Shown piece after piece: positions 30,741 through 43,070 of a stretch of DNA of 64,000 nt. The notes under the pieces were generated by a model that did no database searches, was not told the origin of the DNA, and worked only from the letters and a program-made list of their open reading frames with translations. The stretch is from Pseudoneurospora amorphoporcata (lineage: Eukaryota; Ascomycota; Sordariomycetes; Sordariales; Sordariaceae), in NCBI GenBank assembly GCA_033297205.1, contig MU859061.1:310001-374000 (forward strand), in the 5' to 3' direction. The position numbers and the translations under genes are program-made. How positions within the stretch are numbered: position 1 is the first letter of the stretch; each line of letters opens with the position of its first letter.

Positions 30741-32417
30741 GGAGCAGATCAGAATGGCGAGGATGCGGATGTACAGGAAAGAGAAGAAGGAGGAGGGCAA
30801 GTGCTGAGGGAAAGGGTGAAGGAGGTGTGAAGAGGAGCGGTCCCAGGATTCTGAGAGCGCAGGGTTCTGACCCTGATCCCCCTGATCTCGTGGCGAGGTC
30901 CGAGAGTGGTTACTGTCGCTTTGTCACCAAGTAATACCCAACCTAACCCAACCCCGTGGAGGCGATGCGTGAGTGGTACATAAATGATGAGAAGTGCAAA
31001 TGGGAGGACTACGCAGCGTAGTAGTACAGCGATTAGTGATCGGTGACTATCTATCTCTAGGCTAGGGCGTGTAGGAAAGTAAAAGGTATTCTCACAAACG
31101 AAAAGGTCCAATAAATCCGTTGCATTTTTTCTCAAACAACCTACTCTACTGCCTTAGGCAGGAAGAAGGAGTTGAAAGTATGTTATACCATACTTGTAAG
31201 AGAAAGAACCCGTACGTTTTAATTGACGTTGCTGGATCCCGGAACCTACCTCGCCTACGTACCTACACAGTAGGAGCGAGGCATGAGCAGTGACATCCCG
31301 TCAAGTCAGTTCTCCTATATCGGACCAGGAACTACCTACACGCACTACCTCAAGGTAGCATTTTCGAGTCTAAAAGGTCACCAACAATAAGAAAAACATG
31401 CTCCATATTGTTATTTCTTGACAATAGACTATAACTAGAGTTACATCTTCCGCTCCCGCATATACAAATTCCCAGGAGGCCATATCTCATCTTTTTATAA
31501 GAAAAGACGGTCACTCAGTGTGTATGTATATTCCGAAGTGCCGTGCTCACCTAATATCTGACCAGTCACTAGTGTGATTACGCCCTAGAATACCTTAGTC
31601 ATTTGCATCTAAACATGCAGCCGCATCGCATCATCTTTGTTGTTTTAAAATCGGAAGTAGTGAGATATAGTTTTGGGCTTCGGACTTCCATATTTGCGAT
31701 TTCGATTGATGTTTTGCTCGGACATTTACTCTTTAGATTGATACTACTTAGGTATATTGCTGATGGAAGACGTTTTGGTTGTGCTGCTCATACGTCTGAC
31801 ATACTTGTACTGTTAGGCAAGTGGGGCCGGCCCAAGTGTCTTCGATGGGTTCCCATTGCCATTTGTATTTTTATTTATCTTTTCCTGAAAGTAAACAAGA
31901 CTCTCAAGGCAAAAGCTTTTCAGAGCTCTAGATTGTCTCGTCTAAAGTACCTATCCTAGTTGTAGGCCCTATGTAGTTGCGCAGCAGAAGCCTCATAGGC
32001 AACGTAGGACCCTGGCGGTCCAATATCAAATAGCCTCCACTCTTGAGGCAAAGTGATCGCCCGACTTTGAAAACACTGAAGGAATTCAGATGACGGAATG
32101 ATCGTGGCCCCGCGGTTGTTTTGAGAACACCTTGAGAAAGAAGATCATCGGACCCTGATTCATGGCGATACCCTTTAGCCACGCGAGTTGTATCATGGTA
32201 GGTCATGTTGGTTGGTTGGTAGTGGTTGCGGCGTCTCCGGCGCGTACCATGATGGTTGGCTTTTTTTCTTCAACATCGAAGCGAAACCTTTTTTTTTTCT
32301 TCTCACTGTCCAGTCTGTTAGGCCGCTTGAACCGTACCTACTTTCACCTGAGCCGCCATTCCGCTATTGAAAACAAAGCGTTGTTGGTCGTCCAGCTGGC
32401 CATGCGTTCATGGCCTC

Positions 32418-32443
32418 TTTTTTTTTTTTTTTTTTTTTTTTTT
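32418..32443. repeat. T26 homopolymer
   Basis: This is an uninterrupted run of 26 thymines in the MED1-WEE1 intergenic region. Confidence 0.8.
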
Positions 32444-34425
32444 ATTTCCGTGTGCAGTAGTTGAAACGAGGAATGACCTTAGCTTGCAGTCTTTTTCGTA
32501 CCAATCGCGCCTGTTCCATCCTGAACTCGTCGTTGGCCAATCCAGAATCTTTATTCCAACAATCCATTTTCGTAAACGTGGAAACATCAAACGAAACGCG
32601 ACGAGACGCGAGTTGGAGGCTGGGACCATGTTGCGATTAAACTTTGCGGGGGGTATGTGAGGCTCTGTTAACTGGCCGGGAGGTTGAGTTGTCGCCGGCA
32701 GCTGCCACGCAGCCATGGTGTAACGCTGGTGACCCATTCGAGCCATTGTCCATCTTTGATTGGCTGTTTTGTGAAGGATGAAAAATATGTACGTACCCCG
32801 TCAACTGCCGTGCCGTGACGTCCGTTCCCATTGCCCTGCGTCAAGCTGTAGGGAACAGGTGGGTGGCTTTTGGTCAGATTTTGAGTCCCTGGAATTCCAA
32901 GAATGAGGAGAAAAGTCTCAGGGACCAACGAAGTGACCCAAAGGAGAAACAAAGGGGAAATGGCACATGTTCTATGGAATGTGCATCTTGGTGTTGACAG
33001 CGCGCGCGTCATCGACCCCCCCAGTGTTCCTGAAAGTAAGGGGAATACCGTTTCGCATAGACAATGAAATGCAGGTCATGGGAGGATTACCCATTGTGTC
33101 TCGTGGAAGTTGATTTGAAAAGTTGCCGCATTCCCCAATGGCCTGAAGTTGAAACAGAGCGCCGGAATATGGCTGCCGCTGGAGGATGAACAGGGAAGTG
33201 AATAGCCCAGAAGAATTGGGCCAAAAGATCCGCGAACAGTTCGTCTGATTGGCCCGGGCCAGATGATCAGGGTCCCCCGTCGGTAGAGAAAGGCAGATCT
33301 GGCAGCTGCCTCCTGTCCATCACCGAGAGCACATCAAAAAGCGAAAGAACCAACGGATGTGAAGTCGAACATCAGACTCAGGCAGCCTAACTGAACTGAC
33401 TATTCTTGTGTTGGCCTCGTGACGTTTCGTTAGTGTCTTGCTGCCCTCCTTTTCACGCACAGCTGGCTGGAGCGGTGAGGTTCCGCAGTTCATCCCACAA
33501 GGGTTTAAGATCCACAAAAGAGATCTGTCTCTGTCTGATGCAGCAAGGGTCTGGGCCGTGAATGCGCCCATTGCATCGTCAATGGAGAGAACCTAACCTG
33601 GAGGCTCTTATTGGGAAAAAGGAATGTATGCACACATCCGAAACATACCTACTTTTGTTAGTGAAATCTGATTTCGATGTTGAAAAGAGCGAGCAACACT
33701 GCAGTTGATGGTCAAAATCAGTGGGACTTTGGGGTCACAGTGCAATGAGCTAAGGCAGGCACGCCGGCAGCCAGGGCACTGCAGTGGTACCCTTGCCACT
33801 CTGTCACTGGCGCGCACCTGCGTAAAGTGGACGAACGCGCCTGCACAACGCGTACAAATTGGCACGAGCAATTGGCAGCAGTGCCCCAGCGTTCTCTTAG
33901 TAAACAATCCGGCCAGGGTTGCATATTATTAAGTTCCCTGTCACTTGCACTTTCTTGTGCGCCGATTCACTGCCCGTACAATCTACATACGATACAACCT
34001 CCAATCGACCTTGACAACCTCCATACCCAACCCTTGGCTTTCGGTCTCGGATTTTCGACCCATTGTCATCCCATCCCTTGTTACAGCACTCTGGTATTCC
34101 TCAGCAGATTCTGGACGGCGATCACTTGTCCATTGCCGTCAATTTAGCATTTAAAAACTTCATTGTTTGCTCAGCGCCCGCGTAACCCCACCCCTAGCGA
34201 TCGCAACCCTCCCCGCCGCCCATTACATACAGTACGGCCTGATACCGCGCCGAACCCGTCTCTCACTACATCAACACTCGGAAACATTGGAGTGAGGCAG
34301 TCGCCAACTCGCCGACGAACCGAGGCTGCCTCGTCAACCGAAGTGCGCGCGCGCAGCACCTGCGCAGTTGCCCCGATCGGCCTCTTGGTCGCAAGAGTGC
34401 AACTTCCCAAAATTACCTTAGCGAC

Positions 34426-34733
34426 ATGCACGTTGCAAGTCGCTAAGTGCAGGAAGGAGCCTGGACTGGAACTACCCCAACAGAAAGAGAAGATTGGAGG
34501 AAGGAGCGAAACAGATCGGGAGCACTTTCTGCCTCGAAGATGCCAGACTTAGTCTGGGAATGAACTGCAGTGGTCTCGCCTCTCAACATCTGACGTGTTC
34601 TTGTGACAATTCCCGTCGGCCGGATTCGACTCGGCTCGCTCAGCTTCTCTCTCGGTTTTACTGTTTTCTCTGACCTTCTCGGTTTATGCTACTACTCCTT
34701 TACGTCACGACATCACGCCGCCTTTTCATTTAG
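34426..34733 (+). promoter_or_regulatory. Four uORFs in the WEE1 leader region
   Basis: ATG-started frames lie at 34426-34446 (6 codons plus stop), 34540-34563 (7 plus stop), 34560-34673 (37 plus stop) and 34686-34733 (15 plus stop). The second and third overlap by ATGA, a layout used for termination-reinitiation. All end before the WEE1 ATG at 34868. The transcription start is unknown, so not all need be in the mRNA. Confidence 0.45.
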
Positions 34734-34867
34734 GTTATCGGAGTCTGGAATTCCAGGTTGACCACGCAGTCTTCCCTCTTACGACTGTCCCTCAAACGGG
34801 CTCCTATCACCTCCCACAACACAACCAACAACAACAACAAAGACAGACATTGACTGCTGTCCAAGAT

Positions 34868-37800
34868 ATGTCATATCCGAATGGGAGTGGGGGTACGCTT
34901 ACCCTACCCTCGCCGACACACATCCATTCCGTTCGATCTTTGCGAAGATCCATTGCACGATCCCCCTCCAGAGCTCGCCAAGCTTCGACAACGCCAGCCG
35001 GCTCACCACAGTCCCTTTCCTCACTCGCTGTTGCACTTCCGCAACGACCGTTGGGTCAAGGTTCAACTCCGCTCAGGCCTAGCGAGCGTCTCTCGGCCCG
35101 TTCATTGAGACCTTCTAGACCAGTCAACAGGCCGTTGTCAAGGTCACGAATGTCGCAAAAGAGTCCCCTGAGAAGGTGTTTTGGCTCCCACAGGGACTCG
35201 GGCAACCCCATTCCACCATCCGTTTCGGCTCCTGAAGCTCGTCCCCGCTGCGGAAGCCATTCATCGCGCAGCCCTAGCCCGATAGCAAGCCCCGTGGCAA
35301 GCCCTGTTCACCATACCGAGGTGACACTTGTCATGGATCACGCTACTCTGGGAAGCCCGGTTCCGAAGCGGCGCAGTTTGGGTGTCGGGGCTAACCTCCT
35401 CGATGACCCTCCGGCGACATCGCATCCGTTCGACACCGATGACGATGCGCCCAAAGGATACGAACTGCGGTCGTCCACTCGCCGTACCACTCCGCCTCAG
35501 GATTCTGTGGCCTTGCCTGACATTTCGAGCCTACCCAAACGAACAACCTCTCTCCGCAAGAGTACTTTACAGCAACGCCATGACGATCAACGCATCTCGT
35601 TGGGTCGGCGTGTTGGAGAGAAACAGCTGAACCAGACACCAAAAGTCGTTGCTCCTGCTACTGGCACAACTCGGACCAGGCCAAGGCTGTCACTCGATCA
35701 GTATCTCCCGCCTGATGACCGCGGCAGCCCCTTTACTCAGGCACCTTTGCCCAGCGCCTCGGCTCATCCGCTTCCCCGGCCACCAGCCCAGCGTCACCCC
35801 TTATCTCGGACTATCACACAATCTTCGTCCGGCTCTAGTCTCCCCGATGAGTCGCCCACTCATCCTCCTGTGACCCTTGGTGAAAAGCCTAGGGTACCTC
35901 TGAACTTCTCCAAGTCGCTGCCGTTGGGAGCTCGTCCCCTAGGCGCAAAGATCCCGCCGCCTGTGGCTACACCAAAATACAAGCGGGCCAGGCCGTTCCA
36001 GGCCGCCTTCATGTCAACAGGGCTGGTGTCCAAGATGAACCGAAATCCCGAGGCTGGCCCGCCTAAGCGTCCTGGAGATAACTCCGGGATCATGCCCGAC
36101 ACTCCTTGCAAGAAGCAGCCTTACGACTCCTCAACCTTTCCCCCAAAACCGCTGGGAAGTGCTAGGCGCCAGTCCAGATTGTCTTTTGGCACTGCAGGTA
36201 CCCCTCTTCCTGATGCTTCGAGTACACCGCGCGGCAGCCCATTTGCTCCCCAGGATCGGTCCGCGAGTCTGTTCTTCAAGCAAATTCGTGGAAATAATCT
36301 TCGAAGAGCAAGTCTTTTGAGTTTCGAGGGCGAGGATGCAGGAGGTTCACCTGAGTCCGATGATTTCCCTCCGCCAACACCGACTAAGAGTCTTTTCAAG
36401 TCCCAATCAACGCCAGCACATCCGCACCAGGCACAGATGACCCCCACTGCCAGACGGTTTACGCATTCTACGTCTGCTTTCGGCATTGGCAAGGAGAACA
36501 GCACACCGAGCTCAAGCTTCGGATTTACAAGTCCACTAGGTCCTCACAGCAGCGGGCAGACAGATCGTCCCACCACAGCCGACGGTGAACCCCTTCCGGC
36601 CGGCATCAAAGATTCACCGCGGATGAGCCAGTCTCTTCCCTCCTTTACCATGCGGCGCGGACGTGGCAACTCCTTCACTACTCCTGCACCCGTCAAGACC
36701 AACCCCACCATAGTGGAAGCCTCAGAAAAGCATACACCTGACTCAGCCAGCCCTTTGAATCCCAGGAATCCCAAGACACCTTCGGAAAGTATGGGCCCGC
36801 CCGATGGAAGTTATCTTTCCATCTCCAATGCTCGCAAAGGCAATATCAGGTTTGCTCGGTCGCCGTCGACCCCTACAACGCTTGTCGGCCCAGGACTTCC
36901 GTCAGCAACACCAGAAGGGCAGCCACTTGCCAAAGAGCAGAATCGTCGACTCAGCTCTACGCCCCAAAATATGAATGCCCCCAACAATGTTGATGAAACA
37001 CTGTACAGTCGCTTCGACAAGGCTGAGGTGATTGGGGGCGGTGCCTTTTCCCAAGTGTATCGCGTTGTCCAACGCTCCACAATGGCTTCCTTTTCTTCGT
37101 CGTTTACATCAACTCCTGGCAGACATACGCCCGAGGTAGAGAAGGTATATGCTGTCAAGAAGATCGCTTTCTCTGGCCATAGTGAGAAGCAACGCGAATG
37201 CAAGATGCGCGAGGTCAACGTTTTGAAGGCTCTGAGTGCTTCTGACAAGATTGTGCACTACGTCGATAGCTGGGAACAAAATGGATGTCTGTACATCCAG
37301 ACAGAGTATTGCACCAATGGCAGTCTTGACGCATTCCTCAGAGAGGTTGGGCAGAACGGCAGGATGGATGATTTCCGCATCTGGAAGACATTACTTGAAC
37401 TAAGTCAGGTAGGCTAAATTGCTTCCGAATCTCTAACAATGGCATGCTAACTGATCGATTTCAGGGACTTTCCGCTGTTCACGGCGCTGGCTTCATTCAC
37501 CTGGATCTGAAACCTGCAAACATCTTCATCGGACTCGACGGCTATCTCAAGATCGGCGACTTTGGATTTGCAGTCCCATGGCCGGCTCCCAAAGGGGTCG
37601 AAGGCGAAGGTGACCGAGAGTACATTGGGCCTGAGATTTTGTTGGGACAGTACGACAAGCCAGCCGATATCTTTGCCCTCGGACTCATCATCCTGGAGAT
37701 TGCTTGCAATGTCTATCTTCCCGACAACGGCCCCACCTGGCAGGCCCTTCGAAATGGCGATCTGACAGTTGTGCCTAGTCTTACGTCGAGTGACGCCAGC

Positions 37801-38142
37801 GGCATTGTCCGGGGTGCACAGGCTTTCAATGATGATGGCGATATGTCTGGCGTCACGTACGATCCAAGCAACTTGTTTGGTGCGCAAAAGAGAAGCGAGC
37901 TCCAGGAACCACCAAGGTTCATGGCAGATGCCAATGATCCGCATTCACTAGAAAGCGTTGTCCGGTGGATGATCCAGCCTGAGCCTGCGAATCGACCCAC
38001 AGCCGATGACCTACTGAAGATAGAGTCCGTTGACTGGGTTGCTTGCCGCAGGACCGCTGGAGCAACGGTGTACGAAGGCAAGTGGGGCTTGGAGACGGCC
38101 TCGACCACGGAAGAGTTCGACACGACGATGACTGACGTCTGA
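34868..38142 (+). CDS. wee1: Mitosis-inhibitor protein kinase WEE1
   Basis: WEE1 phosphorylates the conserved tyrosine of Cdc2/CDK1 and delays mitosis. Exons are 34868-37408 and 37465-38142 (56-nt intron with GCTAACTGA branch), giving 1072 aa. About 710 N-terminal residues are disordered, Ser/Pro-rich and full of SP/TP sites, suited to regulation by CDK and other kinases. The kinase domain begins with LYSRFDKAEVIGGGAFSQVY (Gly-loop near residue 722), then YAVKK (Lys near 763). The catalytic loop is HLDLKPANIF (His859, Asp861, Lys863), and GDFGFA (Asp879) and EYIGPEIL follow. HLD in place of HRD and the GPEIL activation segment are WEE1 hallmarks. I chose the ATG at 34868; the frame upstream of it opens only with TTG. 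Confidence 0.93.
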
Positions 38143-39415
38143 GCAAGCATCTTCATGCATTCCGAGTCGATATCGTCTTGCCGGATAGGGGTCAGTTGTC
38201 TTGCACTGCCCCTTCACTAGAAGTATATGTGTGCCTAGGTTTTTCGGTCGGATATGTTGGCTGGATATCCACCGTGGATAGGATTTCGAATCATTTGGGG
38301 TCCATTGCATGAACGCTGGGATATCACACCCTTTGTATGGGTTTGCTACATTGCGGCAAAGTTCCTTTCCGATCTGAACACCATTCGATAACCGTTTGGA
38401 ACAGCGGCTGGTTGTCTTTCGACTGGCCACGAATCGGAGCGGCATAGGCCGTTTTGGGCTGTGGAATCAAGGCTTCCCCGACCGTTCCTCTTTTTTTCTC
38501 TCTCAACATTTCCTACTGTTTTCCGTTCTGAGCATTCAACTGGAATGCTAAGCGACCACTATTGCAAAGCCTTGGCCATATGCTCGCTTGGCTGTAGCGG
38601 CAAAGCCAGTGGCAAAGCTGCAACTTCACTTCGCATGGGACAACTAGGAGCAGTCGTATTTCAAGCATTTTTCTGCTACGGCCGGTTTCATTGTTATGGG
38701 TACCACAACTGGATCTTTTCTTATGCATACATCGGCGTTTTGTGGCAAAGGCAGGCGATGCATTACTATAAGGGAAGCGGGATGTGGCGGCATCACAAGT
38801 TTCTGGCGTTTTGCGCTTTCATAACTACTGTTTGATTTACTTTGGGAGAAGAGCATATTGTCTTGTATTTTATTACGTGCATAGACGTACGTGTGTATGG
38901 ACTAAGGTTGTGTGGCTTAGCATTGTGTATCTGTCATTCGAGCCCGGGAAAGGGCAATGGAATGGTAGTAATGTGAAGAAGCGATGGGTGTTGTTTTACA
39001 CACATCAGATGGAAGATCGGTTGTCTGATATCTTCTTGTTGGCGTGGTGACGATGGGACAGGGTATCACAAATAGGGGAGCTACATCATGACGTTATGAA
39101 GGAATGATACGACACTAGATAGGTGGAGGTAAATACGATTGATGATAATGCCAGGTTATTGTTTCATCACTAACTGGAATTTTCTTTACTCGAACAGTAA
39201 GAAAACATGACATTTTTGCCATCGACAGTACCAAGCATACAAAATGATATACCCAACCCAACGCCTCCACTCCGGCTCTGATCAAGCCCTTCTACACAAC
39301 TCATAAGCAACCCAAACAAATACCAACCGTGTAGAATTCCAAGTCCTTCACAAAAACATGATTTCATAATATCCCTCCACTCACTTCAGCATTCATTCAA
39401 CCCTCGAATCAAGCC
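38143..39415. other. Convergent 3' region WEE1 / MCM2
   Basis: No gene is supported in these 1.27 kb. Frames present are short, and the longest ATG-started one (near 38461-38835) has no family likeness. Confidence 0.5.
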
Positions 39416-42301
39416 TCAAGCAGCAGCCCTCACACCCCTCCTACCACCACCACCTCTCCGTCCCTGTCCTTGAGAAGGACCAGAACCAGAGCCAGAGGTA
39501 TTGTTGCCCACATTAGTACCAGGCCTATTAAGCGTGTACTTGGCAAAAGCCCTAGCGAGGGCCTTCTTGCAGCTGACTTTTTGCGAGCCGACAAAGGACT
39601 CGACGGTCACGGCGATAGCGCGGTCGATGTCCTGGGCGGAACAGTACTCGGAGAGGCGCATGCGGCAGAAGGACTCGGAGATGCGGATGATGGCTTCCAA
39701 GTGACGGACCTGTTTTTTTTGGTAGGTGTTAGTTTAAATATAGGGAGAACGGAGGAGAGGGGAAGGGGAAGGGGAAGGGGGAGGGGAAAAAAGGGAAAAA
39801 AAAAAAAAAAAGAAAGAAAAAAAGACATACAGTAATAGGATAAGCCCCCGTTGCCAGTGACTCTCTCCTCATATCCGCAAACAACCTCGCCACTTTGTCC
39901 TCATCCATGTGATACAGTTTCGGCTGGCACCGCTCTCTGGCATAAAGGATATACTTCCTCAACAGTTCCTGCGGGATTTCTCCCTCCTTTTTGCGGCCGT
40001 GTTCACCCGTTTGCGTCTCAGCACCTTGGGCTTGGGTGTCTTGTTCGACTTCCATTGAATCGCCACCACCACCACCACCACCACCAGAACCATTGGCATC
40101 CTGCGTATTCATCAACGGATGACTTCTCGAATGCGAACCAACAATGAATCTTGCCAGTCTTTCATCTTCCTCAGGCTCGACTGTATCTCTCACAACGCAG
40201 AGGATGTCGAAACGGGACAGAATAGGCTCGGTGAGTTCCACGTTGGCGGAGAAGGGGATGGTGGAGTTGTATCGTCCGCCGATGGGGTTAGCTGCCGCAA
40301 TGATTCCGCAGCGCGCCTGCAGGGTGGTGACGATGCCGGCTTTGGAGATGGAGATGGTTTGCTGTTCCATGGCTTCGTGGATGGACGTGCGGTCCTGGTC
40401 GTTCATCTTGTCGAACTCGTCGATCAGGCAGGTGCCCTTGTCGGCAAGGACGAGGGCGCCGCCTTCGAGGGTCCATTCCGAAGTCAAAGGGTCGCGGCGG
40501 ACGGAGGCGGTTAAACCGACGGCCGAAGCACCCTGGCCGGTGGCGAAGACGGCGCGGTGGGCGGTTTTTTCGGCGTATTTCAGGACTTGCGACTTGGCGG
40601 TTCCGGGGTCGCCGAGGAGAAGGACGTTGATGTCGCCGCGGATGTGGTGGGCGCCGACTTGCTTGGCGACGCCGCCGAAGAGGGAGAGGGCCACGGCGGT
40701 CTTGATGTCGGTGTGGCCGTAGATGGAGGGGGCAATGGAGTTGATGATCTTGTCGACGATGTGCGGGTCGCGAGACAGGCGGCGGATCTCGTGCTCGTCC
40801 TCCTCGGTCATGCGGAAGCCGGCTAGCTGGTCGTGGGACTTGATGACGTTGTTGGCTTCGAGGATGGTGGCAAAGACGGGGAAGCCGTTGCGGTTGTTGA
40901 GCTGCGCGTCGTAGTTGTTGCGGTAGACGCCCGTGACCTCGATTTCCTCGCCCGGTTTGGCCTTGTCGATCAGGTCCCAGAGGAGGATCACCTCGCGGTG
41001 ACGGGGCAGACGACCGGCGGGAACGGTGCCGGGAGATTCTTGCAGGGTGAGCTTCTGGTAGTTGCGGTAGACGGTCTTCTCCGAATTGAGGGTGAAGGGA
41101 CCGCGGGACTGGCAGGACTGGCAGTAGGTGATCTTGACTTCGACGTTGGACTCTTGCTGGAAGGGACCGAGAGTGACGCCGCACTTGGTGCAGTCGAACT
41201 TGACGTACTTGAGCTGGGGGAAGACACCGGTACGGCGGGTGACGACACCGCTCACGCGCACGAGACAGTTGAGGTGCGACTGGCGGAGCTGGCGGAGGGT
41301 ATAGTGGATGGGAAGGTCGAAGATACGGACGTGGATCTCGGCGTGGATGCGCTCGTAGTCGGGGTAATGGAGAAGGACGACCTCCATGGCAACCTCGTCG
41401 AAGAGCTTGAGCATCTCGGTTGGCGCATTGGCGAGGAAATAGGCAAGAATGGCCTTGGCGGTAGCGAGGTGTTCGTACGAGACCTCGAGAGACTCGGCGT
41501 TGATCTCACCGAGGGTACGAATGCGGTTACCATAAACGGACGAACCGCTCTCGTCAGTGTATTCTGTGAGGAACGCCTTGAACTCTCTGCGGATGGTCTT
41601 CTGGACAGCCGGGACTGAGATCCACTCGCTCAAGCTGGAAGCCTTGACGTCCATCAGGGCCTCGAGAGGGAGCTCTGAGTCCATGATGTCGCCATCCATA
41701 TCGACATCAGGGTCTTCATTGTAGCGGATTCTTCGGCGGCGTTCCAGGTTGGCGAGGTCGATATCACCGTCGTCGTCTTCACCAGGAAGGTATGTAGTGC
41801 CCATTCCCATCCTGACTTGGCGGTCTCTCTGGGCCAACTTGGCTTCGAGGCGGCGCCTTGCGGCAATGTCGAGGCCCTCGTACTCCTCATCGTCGATGTC
41901 AATTCCTTCGTAGGCGTCGTTTTCGTCTCTTTCCCTATAATCGCGCTCGAAGCCTTCGCGGAACAGATCTACATCGTCTTCGGCCAACTCGTCGATGTCG
42001 TCAATGTCGTCTTGGATCTCAGCAGCCACATCCTCTTCGATGTCGTCGTCCTCATCTACGCCATGTGCAACTGGGAAGGCAGGAGGAGAAGAGGGCATGA
42101 CGGGGCTCGAAGCGCGGGGAAGCGAGGAAGCACCATCGTTATCGTTGCGCGCACGCTTGCGGGTGGCCCTGGGAACTGCGCCGCGGTTGGCAGAGGACGG
42201 GTTGTCGCGAAGCGGGGAACTGGTGTTGTTGAAAGATATTCAGTTAGTCACTGTTTACTTGCGAAGAAAGCCGTGGATCAGAAGAGCAGCACATACCTCA
42301 T
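39416..42301 (-). CDS. mcm2: Replicative helicase subunit MCM2
   Basis: MCM2 is one of six AAA+ subunits of the Mcm2-7 helicase loaded at origins. Exons on the minus strand are 42301-42297, 42219-39831 and 39709-39416, giving 895 aa. Exon 1 is only five bases (ATGAG); with exon 2 it gives MSSPLRDNPSSANRG. The acidic N-terminus contains the histone-binding-type region. The zinc finger CTKC...CQSC, followed by VYRNYQKLTLQESPGTVPAGRLPRH, is MCM2-specific. Walker A (GDPGTAKS), Walker B (LIDEFDKM) and the arginine finger SRFD are intact. The C-terminal exon carries VRHLEAIIRISES. Intron 2 (121 nt) contains a long polypurine/polypyrimidine tract and an AACTAACACC branch site. It is divergent from the UBR7-like gene. 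Confidence 0.96.
39754..39811. repeat. Polypurine tract in MCM2 intron 2
   Basis: The plus strand shows repeated GGGGAA units followed by an A16 run at 39796-39811. On the coding strand this is a C/T-rich tract inside the 121-nt intron, upstream of the branch site. It could affect splicing or form triplex DNA. Confidence 0.7.
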
Positions 42302-43070
42302 GATGGCGACTTGTTGGACGGTATCTCAAGAATACTGTAGCCAGCTACAGATGGAAGAAACAAGAGAATGGAGATGTTGGCTTGGTTGTTGCTACCTATG
42401 GAGAATGCCAGCCAGAAAGAGGGTAGGTTGCGGAGTGAGAGAGAGAGAGGAGGAATGGAGACACAAACAGTGTCGAGGAACCACTGAATATTGTTGCCCT
42501 TGCGATTCGCTTGCGACCCTACCAAGACCAGCGACCTTGCCCCTGCTTTTTTTCGCGTTGCAGTCAAGGGATTACGCGTAATACGCGACAGACTAAGCCA
42601 AATAGGGACGGTCGCGTTAAGTGGTTGCTGGTTTAATGGGCTTGGCAGTACGTACCAGACCCACTTGGTGCTGCTCTTACACGCCAATTCCAAAAAGTCA
42701 CCAAAGCTCAAAGACCAAGCGAACAATGACGAGTAGAGGCAGTAAAGCATGAGCTAAAAGTTGCTACAAACTTGGAGATGTGAGTATTGATCTCGAGTAA
42801 CTTCGATCAGACATTCCGATACTATACCTCACGCTTGTGCTACGTGGAATCCTACAGTGCCTTGGACCAAAGGTACATGTGAGCTCGGTCCTTCTCCCGT
42901 GCTCTCGCGCCTTCACCAACGCGCCCCAGCAACCCTTCCTTCTTTACCTTAAATACTTCGGTCAGAATCCATCTTTCATTCCCGGTCACAATCTTGACGG
43001 CTTTTCTGTGCTCAACCCATCCAACATCCAACCATTGAAAGATTGGCCGTGAAAGCACCAATACCAATCA
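42302..43070. other. Divergent promoter region MCM2 / UBR7-like gene
   Basis: No gene is supported. Sequence just upstream of MCM2 contains ATTACGCGTAATACGCGA (about 42571-42588), with ACGCG words resembling the MluI-type G1/S box. This is resemblance only. Confidence 0.4.

Larger units (their letters stand above)
30576..34867. other. 4.3-kb gene-poor stretch between MED1 and WEE1
   Basis: It begins with the MED1 3' region and ends with the WEE1 leader. 31100-32000 is noticeably AT-rich. A T26 run lies at 32418-32443. The only ATG-started frame of note (31615-31959, 114 codons) has hydrophobic spans but no family likeness. No RNA gene or transposon was recognised. The large size suits a long regulated promoter for WEE1. 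Confidence 0.5.

Noticed and set aside
31615..31959. 114-codon ATG-started ORF with hydrophobic spans
   Set aside because: It lies in AT-rich intergenic DNA, where hydrophobic translations are expected by chance; no domain, no splice partners.
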